Positions 37,220-47,354 of a stretch of 64,000 nt of DNA are shown in pieces. The notes beneath the pieces were generated by a model. That model was given only the letters and a program-made list of their open reading frames with translations, did no database searches and was not told the origin of the DNA. The position numbers were made by a program, and so were the translations under genes. Source of the stretch: JBGPTF01 sp041490445 (GTDB lineage: Bacteria > Acidobacteriota > Terriglobia > Acidiferrales > UBA7541); NCBI GenBank assembly GCA_041490445.1, contig JBGPTF010000006.1, positions 62,001 through 126,000 of the forward strand. Reading direction: 5' to 3'. How positions within the stretch are numbered: the stretch's first letter is position 1; each line of letters opens with the position of its first letter.

Positions 37220-37876
37220 GTGCGCATGCGCCAATTCACGCCGACCGAACGAACACAGATTAAGAGGCTGCCGAAGCGTGGCGCCTATGACCGCGAGACG
37301 GTCTTTCGCATCCTCGACGAAGGGTTCCTCTGCCACGTAGGATTTGTCGTGGATGGCCAACCGTATGTGATCCCGACCGGCTACGGCCGCGACGGCGAGA
37401 CTCTGTACATCCACGGTTCCGCGGCGAGCCGGATGCTGAACACTTTGAGCGAAGGCGTGCAGGTGTGCGTCACGGTCACGCTGATGGACGGCCTCGTTCT
37501 CGCTCGTTCCGCCTTCCACCATTCCATGAATTACCGCTCGGTGGTCATCCTGGGCAAGGCTGCGCTCGTTGAAAATCCCGGCGAAAAGGTGAATGCCCTG
37601 CGCGCATTCTCCGAGCACGTGGTTCCCGGGCGGTGGAACGATGTGCGCCCGCCGAACGAGCAGGAATTGAAGTCAACCACCGTACTGGCGCTGCCTCTCG
37701 TCGAAGTTTCTGCAAAAATACGGTCGGGCTCGCCTGTGGACGAGGAGGAAGATTACGGCCTGCCGGTCTGGGCGGGCGTGCTGCCATTAAGGATTCGTGC
37801 GTCAGCGCCGGTCGCCGACCCGCGGGGAAATCCGCAGATTCAACCGCCGAAGTATGTGCTGAACCATTCGCATTGA
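37220..37876 (+). CDS. pyridoxamine 5'-phosphate oxidase-family flavin-binding protein
   Basis: A 218-residue split-barrel protein: 'RGAYDRETVFRILDEGFLCH', 'GQPYVIPTGYGRDGETLYIH', 'GSAASRMLNTLSEGVQVCVT' and 'FHHSMNYRSVVILGKAALVE'. This is the pattern of the NimA-like/PPOX class that binds FMN and reduces nitro or other electrophiles, or degrades haem. The start is a GTG (with an ATG two codons on). It follows the S9-FGE gene by 68 bases on the same strand but probably has an unrelated role. Confidence 0.88.
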   Translation: MRMRQFTPTERTQIKRLPKRGAYDRETVFRILDEGFLCHVGFVVDGQPYVIPTGYGRDGETLYIHGSAASRMLNTLSEGVQVCVTVTLMDGLVLARSAFHHSMNYRSVVILGKAALVENPGEKVNALRAFSEHVVPGRWNDVRPPNEQELKSTTVLALPLVEVSAKIRSGSPVDEEEDYGLPVWAGVLPLRIRASAPVADPRGNPQIQPPKYVLNHSH

Positions 37877-37931
37877 GCGAGGAAAAATATCTGCGGCCAA
37901 CAAACGATCCGGTATCTCCCGATCCTTTGTC

Positions 37932-40355
37932 TTAGAGACCGCCTACAGTGCGGTGACGACGACGTGTAACACGCGTGGACGTGGCGGTTGCATTTGCGGA
38001 CCTACGACGAGCAACGCGTCGGTTTGCTTTTGGGCGCCACGAAGCGGATCGAATCTTTCGAGTAGGTGTGCTTCGGTGGTGGCGGGCCTGGAAAGGAACC
38101 CGGTGGCATACGCGCCGGGCGACTTGCCGGCGGTGTTCAGAGCGATGAGTTCGGCTTCGCCGTCCGTGGTGTCCGCCAGCCTGCACTCGGCCGTGACGGT
38201 TTCGCCCGCTGCGAAGTGCCACTGGCTTTGCAGCACCACGATCCCCACGTTCATCCCCGGCGATTCTAGGCTCGGGGGCACTGGAGGGAGCGTCCACTGT
38301 ACTCCCGCTGTTTCCGGCATCCTCGCGATCAGCACGACGCTCGCTGCTTGCGACTTCAACTGGGCGAGCCCGGGCTGAGCCAGGGCAGAGCACCCAAAGA
38401 TTGCCGCTGCAAAGATCAATTGTCGAGAGCGAAAGCCCATTCGCATTCTTCCCTGCACCTGATTCCCAGGCAAGGGCGGGGCCAACGATGAAGAGCCCCA
38501 ATGTGCGGCCGGTAAAGTACTTAGTTTCGTCTGTGGAAATCAAGCCCAGTTTCACTCCGCACAGTTGTTCCACTCTAAGACAACTCACTTCTGTAGTTCT
38601 AGGAGCTACAGTACTTGCCGAATCCTCCCTCGCCGCCTTCGTTGTGAGATCCGGTTTCGGTTCAGGCGCGGGCGACGGGACGAGCATCGGCAGCCGTTTC
38701 AACACGACCCGATATGGCTCAGCGATCTGCTCGCCCTCCGCCTTCACGTTGGGCGGCGCGGAAACGACTTCGAAACGTTCCGGGATCATAAAATCGCCGA
38801 GCGAGACTTCAAATGAATAGATCTGCGTCTTCTTCAGCCGGAGAAAAAAATCGCCCCGGGAATCGGTGAACACCATCTCCTTGTCGATCACCAGGGCCGC
38901 GCCGGAGACAGGATTTCCAGCTTCGTCAACCACGCGCCCTCGCACCACGTACTTGAAGAAGCCTTCGAGTCGGCCCATGCGCCCTTCTTCGCCGCTCAAA
39001 CCGCGGTAGGCAAAGGCCATCGCGGAGGCGGTGTACTTGACCTGGCCGGTCGGCGTCACGTGGGTTGCGCCGTTCAATTGGATGCCGCCGGGCAACTGCA
39101 CATGCAGGTTGAGCCGCAAGACTTGGTGAAACTGCGACTCTGGCGTCGGGGCAAGAGGAAAATAAACAGTCTGATAGTCGGCGCCAAGGGTCACCCAATT
39201 CGAGAGAAATTCGCCGCCAAACGAGATGGATTTCTGCCCGCCTCCTTCGGTCATCACCTGAGAGACCGCAATTCGCTGCGTCAGGAGTTCGCGAAACGTA
39301 AAAATTTCAGAATGAAGCGGAGGAGCCTCCGGCACGCCGCTGCGCAGGTAATCCATGCCGGCTTCGAAGCGCCTTGTGATGTTCCGGCGCGCGCCGAGCG
39401 CGATGGATTGCGATTGCCGGCCCTGGGACTGGGAATCGAACAAGGTGCCGTACATTTGAAAACCGGCTGCCGTCCCCCAGGCTCCAAACGAGTTCACCGT
39501 CGCGCGGATTTCCGGCGCGTTCGGCTCCTCACTGACCGGCGAAATGTAGTTCTGCCGGCTGGCTGTGAAATGAAGAAATCGTGCCGGACTCAATTCGAGC
39601 CGCACGTTTTCGCGGTTCAATTCCGTCAATATGGGTGTATCCACCACGACGCGCCGGAAGGCATCGCCGGCCATGGCGTAGCTCGCGTCGAGAGAAATCC
39701 ATTTCCGCGCCAGTCCGAAGCTCGAAGCCCAATAGTGCTGGTTGTTGCCGAGCCCGGCCGACATCGCCATCTTCAAATCCTGCTTCGGCTGCCACTCGAT
39801 CGCCTGGATCGAGGTTTGCCGCCGCGAAGCGATGTTGTGGGAGAAGAAACGCCATTTCGGAGAAAGGCGGCGTTCATAGAAGAACAGCCCGGTCGGCGTA
39901 TTAGGCTGCGCGACGCTCAGGAAAGGTACATAAAAGTTTGTCGATGTGGCGCCGACGAAGAAAAAAATATGACTGAGCGGTCCTTTACGCTCCATGCTCG
40001 CCCCGCGGCCCAGAAAATAATACGAGTTGTTGAAAAGATCGGTCGGAAGAACGAAGCGAACCGGCTGGTCGCCGAGCCCGAGCGTGTAACTGCGAAACGG
40101 CTCCGCGAAATAGAACCCGTAACGCAGTTGCGAACCGAAGATTCCGAGATCCACATGTCCGGCGTAGTGGGGCGTGCGAAAGCCCACCGAGCCGCCCGTC
40201 GCGTCGTAAAGCGACGACGTGCCGCCGTTGAGCTCGAACACTTGAGCAGCGGCGGGAGGGACGGCGAGAAATAAATAAAGAAGAGAGAAGGCCAGTGTCC
40301 GGAGAATCCGGACTTTTGCGTGCGCCGATGAATCGGTGCGCCTGCCGTTTTTCAC
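37932..40355 (-). CDS. outer-membrane beta-barrel with carboxypeptidase-regulatory-like domain (usher-like role proposed)
   Basis: An 807-codon frame. Signal peptide residues about 17-38; then a long run of alternating-hydrophobic strands (about 40-450: 'GHVDLGIFGSQLRYGFYFAE', 'YYFLGRGASMERKGPLSHIF') typical of an outer-membrane barrel; then a CarboxypepD_reg-like Ig domain (about 465-545: 'VRGRVVDEAGNPVSGAALVI', 'TDSRGDFFLRLKK') and a Pro/Lys linker. It is no recognisable usher, but its GTG start overlaps the chaperone gene stop. From about residue 636 the frame overlaps another same-strand gene and becomes Arg-rich and unlike protein, so the real end is probably near 38450-38650 and a stop may have been lost. 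Confidence 0.8.
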   Translation of the reverse strand: MKNGRRTDSSAHAKVRILRTLAFSLLYLFLAVPPAAAQVFELNGGTSSLYDATGGSVGFRTPHYAGHVDLGIFGSQLRYGFYFAEPFRSYTLGLGDQPVRFVLPTDLFNNSYYFLGRGASMERKGPLSHIFFFVGATSTNFYVPFLSVAQPNTPTGLFFYERRLSPKWRFFSHNIASRRQTSIQAIEWQPKQDLKMAMSAGLGNNQHYWASSFGLARKWISLDASYAMAGDAFRRVVVDTPILTELNRENVRLELSPARFLHFTASRQNYISPVSEEPNAPEIRATVNSFGAWGTAAGFQMYGTLFDSQSQGRQSQSIALGARRNITRRFEAGMDYLRSGVPEAPPLHSEIFTFRELLTQRIAVSQVMTEGGGQKSISFGGEFLSNWVTLGADYQTVYFPLAPTPESQFHQVLRLNLHVQLPGGIQLNGATHVTPTGQVKYTASAMAFAYRGLSGEEGRMGRLEGFFKYVVRGRVVDEAGNPVSGAALVIDKEMVFTDSRGDFFLRLKKTQIYSFEVSLGDFMIPERFEVVSAPPNVKAEGEQIAEPYRVVLKRLPMLVPSPAPEPKPDLTTKAAREDSASTVAPRTTEVSCLRVEQLCGVKLGLISTDETKYFTGRTLGLFIVGPALAWESGAGKNANGLSLSTIDLCSGNLWVLCPGSARARPVEVASSERRADREDAGNSGSTVDAPSSAPEPRIAGDERGDRGAAKPVALRSGRNRHGRVQAGGHHGRRSRTHRSEHRRQVARRVCHRVPFQARHHRSTPTRKIRSASWRPKANRRVARRRSANATATSTRVTRRRHRTVGGL
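37943..38446 (-). CDS. small secreted protein, divergent fifth subunit-like protein of the fibre operon
   Basis: A 167-residue protein with a clean signal peptide (FAAAIFGCSALAQPGLAQ). Right after cleavage it reads 'QLKSQAASVVLIARMPETAG', matching the start of the four paralogous subunits upstream ('QLNSNTANVNLNAILGES'), and it ends in a beta-strand 'PRVLHVVVTAL' like their terminal strand. I infer it is a divergent family member, perhaps a tip or base subunit. The reading frame lies inside the 3' part of the barrel ORF in another frame; codon plausibility favours this frame. Start chosen at an ATG with an AGGGA site. Confidence 0.6.
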   Translation of the reverse strand: MRMGFRSRQLIFAAAIFGCSALAQPGLAQLKSQAASVVLIARMPETAGVQWTLPPVPPSLESPGMNVGIVVLQSQWHFAAGETVTAECRLADTTDGEAELIALNTAGKSPGAYATGFLSRPATTEAHLLERFDPLRGAQKQTDALLVVGPQMQPPRPRVLHVVVTAL

Positions 40356-41095
40356 TTTAATGCGGTGGTGGATTGGATCGATGTCTCCGCCTTGAATTTC
40401 TCGAACTTCAAAATGATTTTTTGTGGGTCGCCGGCCTGATCCCAGTCAAGCTCCATGCGCCGCCGCTGGCCGGGAAAGAGCGGGAAGCCCGCATACTCCC
40501 TTTTGCCGGAAGTGGAATCCACTTCGATTTCCATCACGCGGCCGAAATCCTCGCTGTGGTTTTCGATCTCTGCCAGAATCAGCTTCTTGTCCTTGGCCAC
40601 CTCCGCGTGAAGCCAGAGCACCGAGTCCCGTACCAGCGGCTTCTTGCCGAGTAGATAGACGGTGTGCGGCAACTCGAGTGCGATCTTCAGGCCGGTCGGA
40701 GCTGTTTTGCCCGTGATCGTTGCATAGACCACGAACCATGCGGGGAGCCGGTCCGCTTCGGCCTTATAGAAAACCGTGTACACCTGCCGGGGCGCCAGTC
40801 GGAAGCTCATCGTCGAGAGCTGCACATGCGTCGTGGAATCGAGCGGGCGGAAGGCAGGGCTGCCTTTTTCGTCGACGCTGAAGCTCTCTGGCTCGAGTAC
40901 GACGAAGAGCGGCAGATCCGAGTCATTGGTTACCTGGAATTTTCCTTGCGCTTTTCCCCGGTACTCGACGATCACGGGTGAGATCGTCTGCGCACTGAGC
41001 CGCGCGGAAGCCCCGCACAAAAAAATCCCAATCAGTACAACAGACCGGCGAGCCGATCTCCATGCCACCTTCGGAGCACGGCCCGGCAGGGACAT
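40352..41095 (-). CDS. periplasmic PapD-like chaperone of the fibre operon
   Basis: A 247-residue exported protein: signal peptide about 15-36, then an Ig-like N-domain with 'ISPVIVEYRGKAQGKFQVTN' (first strand with the short hydrophobic-alternating pattern of pilus chaperones), 'SMSFRLAPRQVYTVFYKAEA'-like strand (fimbrial chaperones have RLxPGQ here) and 'LPAWFVVYATITGKTAPTGL'; a second domain follows ('LWLHAEVAKDKKLILAEIEN', 'AGFPLFPGQRRRMELDW'). I infer a chaperone role from fold and position: its ATG overlaps the stop of subunit 4 (TGATG), and its stop overlaps the barrel start (GTGA). Conserved Arg/Lys anchor residues of PapD could not be placed with certainty. Confidence 0.75.
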   Translation of the reverse strand: MSLPGRAPKVAWRSARRSVVLIGIFLCGASARLSAQTISPVIVEYRGKAQGKFQVTNDSDLPLFVVLEPESFSVDEKGSPAFRPLDSTTHVQLSTMSFRLAPRQVYTVFYKAEADRLPAWFVVYATITGKTAPTGLKIALELPHTVYLLGKKPLVRDSVLWLHAEVAKDKKLILAEIENHSEDFGRVMEIEVDSTSGKREYAGFPLFPGQRRRMELDWDQAGDPQKIILKFEKFKAETSIQSTTALK

Positions 41096-41643
41096 CAGAG
41101 CGCCTCCGCCTGCAGCCGCAGCAAGCCCGTGTAGGTTCCCGCCGGCAGACTCAACCCCGTCAGATTGATCCGCAAAGCGAGCGTATCGGTGCGCGTCGCG
41201 GTCTTGTTGTTTCCCAGTATGTTCACTCGAAAGATTGTCTGGCTGCTTCCTGCTGCGAAAGGGCTCGTGCCGGTAAACGGTGCGAACGCGCTGTTGTTCG
41301 GGCTTCCCTCTACGCTGGCAGAGGGGATGTTGTCACCTCCGCCGTCGGTGAGTGCAACGGCGGCGCTGGTGAAATACGCATACAGGGTCACGTTGCCTAC
41401 GTTGGGCCGCAGGACCCAGCTCGTTGTGATCGAAATGGGATTGCTGCCGTTGGCTGTTCCCCCGGGCACGAGCGTGAAGCTCACGAGGCTCGGCGACGTG
41501 GACACCGACAGGGAACTGGTCAGCGCCGCCTGCAAGTTGACGGCGGCAGGATTCGAACTCAACTGTGCTCGCGCAGGCAATCCGAGGGCAAGAATGGAAA
41601 GCAGAATAGCGAGGACGTTCCAGAACAAACGGCGTCCAGCCAA
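41095..41643 (-). CDS. paralogous secreted fibre subunit 4
   Basis: A 182-residue exported protein. I choose a TTG start because an AGGGGAG ribosome-binding site lies five bases upstream and a signal peptide (FWNVLAILLSILALGLPARA) follows at once; upstream in-frame codons read as non-protein. The mature part begins 'QLSSNPAAVNLQAALTSSLS', has no cysteine, and ends 'LSLPAGTYTGLLRLQAEAL', the Y-x-G terminal strand found in chaperone-usher pilins and spore-coat-U-like subunits. It is one of four tandem paralogues and is coupled to the chaperone gene by a TGATG. Confidence 0.82.
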   Translation of the reverse strand: MAGRRLFWNVLAILLSILALGLPARAQLSSNPAAVNLQAALTSSLSVSTSPSLVSFTLVPGGTANGSNPISITTSWVLRPNVGNVTLYAYFTSAAVALTDGGGDNIPSASVEGSPNNSAFAPFTGTSPFAAGSSQTIFRVNILGNNKTATRTDTLALRINLTGLSLPAGTYTGLLRLQAEAL

Positions 41644-41817
41644 GTACGCTCCCCTTGTCGAATCGAGAGTGAGAACCTTGCCCTTCGTCGCGGTGCGAGC
41701 GAAGGAACAGGTGGATTCCCCCGCGCGGATTCTACTGGAACCCGAAAAACACAACGGGGCAACTTCTCTGGATGGTGTCCAAAAATCCATTACTCGCAAT
41801 TGAGCCTGGCGGAGGGC

Positions 41818-41849
41818 AAAAACCGGGGCCGGTCCTCTTTCAAAGGACC
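41818..41849 (-). terminator. weak intrinsic terminator between subunits 3 and 4
   Basis: On the minus strand a perfect stem GGTCCT-TTGAAAG-AGGACC is followed, after a GC-rich GGCCCCGG, by TTTTT. It sits ten bases after the subunit 3 stop. A leaky terminator here would make subunits 1-3 more abundant than subunit 4, chaperone and barrel, as is common in fimbrial operons. Confidence 0.4.
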
Positions 41850-41858
41850 GTTACCACG

Positions 41859-42446
41859 TCAAAGAACTTGCCCGCGAAAATGCAGGATGCCGGTGTAGGT
41901 GCCGGAGGGAAGTGTGAGGCCGGCAAGGTTGACTCGCAAGGCAAGCGTGTCGTTTCGAAGCACTTGCCGGGAATTCCCCGTGACTTTCTGCGCATAGATC
42001 GTCACGCTCGAGCCCGCGGCAAACGGACTGTTCCCGGTGAAGGGTGTGAACGCACCGGCGTTCGGACTGCCGAAAACGTTGGCCGAAGGAATGTTGCTCC
42101 CCGCGCCGTTGGTGAGTGCAGCCGGGGCGCTCGAAAAATAGGCGTAGAGCGTGACCGTTCCCATCGAGGGTCTCAGATTCCAATCGGTCGTGACCGTGAT
42201 CGCCGAGCTGCCGTTACCCACGCCGCCGGGCAGGAGATTGAAATTGACGGTTCCCGGCGCTGCCGCGATTCCGATCGAAGTTCCTCGGATCGCCACCAGG
42301 TTGACGGGTGCGTTGTTCGAGTTCACCTGCGCTCGAATCGGAGCCGGAAAAAAGAACAGCGTGGCAAGGATTGCGAAAGACGCAAAGAGGCTCGAACGAC
42401 TTCGCCTCTGCAATCTCTGTTTCGGGAAGTGACCAGAGCGGTTCAT
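41859..42446 (-). CDS. paralogous secreted fibre subunit 3
   Basis: A 195-residue exported protein with a basic N-terminus and signal peptide (SLFASFAILATLFFFPAPIR). The mature chain starts 'QVNSNNAPVNLVAIRGTSIG', carries 'AAPGTVNFNLLPGGVGNGSS', 'TLYAYFSSAPAALTNGAGSN' and 'GNSPFAAGSSVTIYAQKVTG', and ends 'TLPSGTYTGILHFRGQVL'. These blocks are shared almost in full with the neighbouring paralogues. No cysteines in the mature part. A 215-base gap with a weak terminator separates it from subunit 4. Confidence 0.83.
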   Translation of the reverse strand: MNRSGHFPKQRLQRRSRSSLFASFAILATLFFFPAPIRAQVNSNNAPVNLVAIRGTSIGIAAAPGTVNFNLLPGGVGNGSSAITVTTDWNLRPSMGTVTLYAYFSSAPAALTNGAGSNIPSANVFGSPNAGAFTPFTGNSPFAAGSSVTIYAQKVTGNSRQVLRNDTLALRVNLAGLTLPSGTYTGILHFRGQVL

Positions 42447-42476
42447 GGCGCGCTCACGCCATCCCCGAGGAAACGG

Positions 42477-43073
42477 CTAGAGCGCCTGCGCCCGAAAGTG
42501 CATCACACCGGTGTACGTGCCTGAGGGGAGCCCGAGGCCGGCGGTGTTGATCCGCAAGTTCAGTGTGTCGGTGCGCGTCGCGTTCCTGGTTCTGCGCCTC
42601 AACCGCTGTGTAAAAATTTGCAGGCTCGTGCCCGCGCCGAACGGGCTGTTCCCGGTGAAGGCCGTAAACGGGCCACCGTTCGGGCTTCCGGCGACGTTGG
42701 AAGAGGGAATGTTTCTCCCCGCGCCGTTGGTAAGGGCCGCGGCGGCGCTCGTGAAATAGGCGAAGAGACTGACGCGGCGGGTCGCCGGCGGCAAACTCCA
42801 GGTCGTCGTGATGGTGATAAGGGAATCGCCCGTGGCCGCTCCGTTCGGTACCATCGAAAAATTCACCGTCCCGGGCGACGCGGAGACTCCCAGAGAGGTG
42901 CCCAGGATCGCCAACAAATTCACCGTCGAATTGTTGGACCTCACCTGTGCAAAGGAAGACTTCGCGAAGAAGAGAAGAACAGAGAGGATGACAAGATGGA
43001 CGAGGACGCTGGCGCCATGCCACCGTCGCGGTTTCTTCGGTCCCTCGCTTGAGAGGTGTTCGAAGCTCGGCAT
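42477..43073 (-). CDS. paralogous secreted fibre subunit 2
   Basis: A 198-residue exported protein: signal peptide 'VLVHLVILSVLLFFAKSSFA', mature start 'QVRSNNSTVNLLAILGTSLG', then 'SASPGTVNFSMVPNGAATGD', 'SLFAYFTSAAAALTNGAGRN', 'GNSPFGAGTSLQIFTQRLRR' and the end 'GLPSGTYTGVMHFRAQAL'. It is closest to subunit 3 by eye. The alternating hydrophobic residues just after the cleavage site (V-x-L-x-A-x-L) could form a donor strand as in chaperone-usher pilins. 30 bases separate it from subunit 3. Confidence 0.83.
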   Translation of the reverse strand: MPSFEHLSSEGPKKPRRWHGASVLVHLVILSVLLFFAKSSFAQVRSNNSTVNLLAILGTSLGVSASPGTVNFSMVPNGAATGDSLITITTTWSLPPATRRVSLFAYFTSAAAALTNGAGRNIPSSNVAGSPNGGPFTAFTGNSPFGAGTSLQIFTQRLRRRTRNATRTDTLNLRINTAGLGLPSGTYTGVMHFRAQAL

Positions 43074-43289
43074 TGCGCCCTTTGCCCCTCCCCCAAGGAG
43101 TCTCTTCCGTCCTCAGGCCTTGACTGCGCGGTACCCCTTGTCGCAAGCCGCTAATGATTCCTGCCTCTCGATTGACGGAAACAACGAATGGAGAGGGGCG
43201 ACGGTGGGACCAGAAAACCTCCCCACCGCACCCCGCTCGATTGCTCGTCATTCCGTACCCTGAGAAGCGACCGGTCCCGAGCTCGGGGC

Positions 43290-43832
43290 TTAGATCGCCT
43301 GGGCCCGGACGTTCAGCACACCCGTGTAGGTTGCGGCCGGCAGACCGAGACCGGTCGTGTCGATCCGCAGATCCACGGTGTCATTGCGGGTAACGTTCAT
43401 CGTCGCAGCCGTCAGAGTCTGTGAAAACACCTGAAGGCTGTTTGCGCTGAATGCGCCCGCCGCGTTGATCGCCGTGAAGCCGCCGCCATTCACGCTGCCG
43501 GCAACGGAACTCGTCGGGATGTTGTCGCCGGCGCCGTCCGTCAACGCAGTCGCGGAAGCAAAATAAACAAACAGTTTGACGTTTGTCCGCCCTGCTGCCA
43601 ACGCCCACTGCGTCTGGATCGCAACCGGGGCGCTGCCGGTGACCGGGCCGTTCGGTGCCAGTGTGAAGTTGACGGTGCCGGGGCTGGCCACAACCGTCAG
43701 GCTCTCGCCGAGGATTGCATTCAGGTTCACGTTGGCCGTATTCGAATTCAATTGCGCGTGCGAAACCGGGGCGACAACCAGGACTAAGGCCAGGACGGCT
43801 AGAATCGTCCAGGCTCTGTTCGTGACATGCAT
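43290..43832 (-). CDS. paralogous secreted fibre subunit 1 (first gene of the operon)
   Basis: A 180-residue exported protein with a signal peptide (ILAVLALVLVVAPVSHA) and mature start 'QLNSNTANVNLNAILGESLT', then 'VASPGTVNFTLAPNGPVTGS', 'KLFVYFASATALTDGAGDNI', 'FTAINAAGAFSANSLQVFSQ' and the end 'LPAATYTGVLNVRAQAI'. A strong GGAGG site lies seven bases before the ATG. Being first and having the best ribosome-binding site, it is the likely major subunit. The family resembles spore-coat-U / archaic pilins in length and terminal strand but lacks their usual cysteines. Confidence 0.85.
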   Translation of the reverse strand: MHVTNRAWTILAVLALVLVVAPVSHAQLNSNTANVNLNAILGESLTVVASPGTVNFTLAPNGPVTGSAPVAIQTQWALAAGRTNVKLFVYFASATALTDGAGDNIPTSSVAGSVNGGGFTAINAAGAFSANSLQVFSQTLTAATMNVTRNDTVDLRIDTTGLGLPAATYTGVLNVRAQAI

Positions 43833-44504
43833 GTTCTTGCCTCCATTGGAGTGCCAAAGAGGGAGCTGCCTCTAGGGCTGTTTTTCGGAACCGGGCTTCT
43901 CTGTTGCGGGACCTGACTACACGTTCCATTTTGGGTTGTACTGGACCCCTCCGAGGCTCCCTATAGGACTTCCGTACCCTAATTCCGATTATTTATTGCC
44001 GTTTTGGAACGAAGCGCCAGACGCGAGGGGTCAGAGCGGAGCAGACGGGAACAATTCCTTGTACCGAAACCGAGCAGTGTTGCCACCTTTCACAGCACGT
44101 TAGACTGATCTGAAGTTGCCGCCATCATCGCGACCAATCCGCCTCGGAATGTTGAGTTAACCCTTCTGATCGCAACACCTTATAGTCAGCAACGCGGGCG
44201 TTCTTGCGAGCCTCAACCGGACTACGGTGGCTGGCAGAATGGGAGTCTTCGGTTGAGTGAGTGGGATCGCAATCCGGCCGAAATCTTCTCGTCAAGATAC
44301 GGAGCATGCGGCGTGCATGGGATGCACCGATGCGAAAGTAGCGATAACTCTTGCGCAACGCGCCTTACGCCCGCGCGCGGCGCTGACTCTCACGCAGACA
44401 GTAAGGAACACCTCGAACAGGAGGCGCCGACGGCAGGGACGGTTCGAGGATTTGCGTTCCGCCGTCCAGCTTGATGTCGGACATGCCTGTCGTTGGGAGA
44501 GGAG
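43833..44504. other. long non-coding gap upstream of the fibre operon
   Basis: About 670 bases with no convincing gene. It must contain the fibre-operon promoter (minus strand) but no strong -35/-10 pair was found; TAAATAAT near 43992 is the best -10-like stretch. The 11-mer TTCCGTACCCT at 43970-43980 recurs at 43251-43261 between subunits 1 and 2. Short frames here (e.g. one ending RSEGLTQHSEADWSR) have no ribosome-binding site and may be remnants of something degraded. Confidence 0.4.
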
Positions 44505-44729
44505 CTACTTGCAGCCGCAGGTGCGTGGGGTACAACCGCAGCCCGAGCCCGAAGCGGGCGCGGTCGAATGCGTGCTGGTGCCATTGTCCGTGTGCGCGGC
44601 GAAGACGGAGAACTGGAGCGTCGAGCGCTTGCTGCCACACTTCGGGCACTCCGGCTTGCCGTTGCCCGAGAGGGTCAGGCGCTCGTACCGGCTCTCGCAT
44701 TCCTGACAGACGTATTCGTAAATCGGCAT
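44505..44729 (-). CDS. FmdB-family zinc-ribbon protein
   Basis: A 74-residue protein starting 'MPIYEYVCQECESRYERLT', the FmdB/CxxC_CxxC_SSSS signature, with a second pair in 'PECPKCGSKRSTLQF' that completes a zinc ribbon. A Ser/Thr linker leads to a Cys-rich tail 'SGCGCTPRTCGCK'. FmdB-like proteins are putative regulators of unknown target. It lies after the radical SAM gene on the same strand, about 185 bases downstream. Confidence 0.9.
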   Translation of the reverse strand: MPIYEYVCQECESRYERLTLSGNGKPECPKCGSKRSTLQFSVFAAHTDNGTSTHSTAPASGSGCGCTPRTCGCK

Positions 44730-44913
44730 CGTCCTGTTCAATCCTCCTCGATAATTATACCGGAATCACACGCGCTCTCGAGTACCTGGTTTCCACAGAG
44801 AAGATGATTCTCCCGGAATTCCGAACTAAGGAAGAAGCACCGCTGGCTCCTCAAAAACAAATCGGCCCCGGCTTTCACCGGGGCCGACTGAAAAACTTCT
44901 GATGTGAGGCAGC

Positions 44914-47100
<2,187 letters not shown>

Positions 47101-47354
47101 ATTCGTACGTCTCCTTGTGCATGGCGGACAGGATGAAATCCCCCCACGAGAGTCGAGGCACTTGCCCTCTCCGGGAACGAAGCCGGAACAGACCCCCGCC
47201 TAAATCCTGACGGTAGCGGAGTTTGCCCGAGAAGCTGGCTCCCGTCCAGCCGGAACTGCCTAAAGGGGTATTTTGAGGGGTGAACGGCGCTTTCCCGCAG
47301 CCAATGGGAGCTGCTTCAAAGTGCAGAAAGCCTGCTTTTTCAGAGTGTTCCGCG

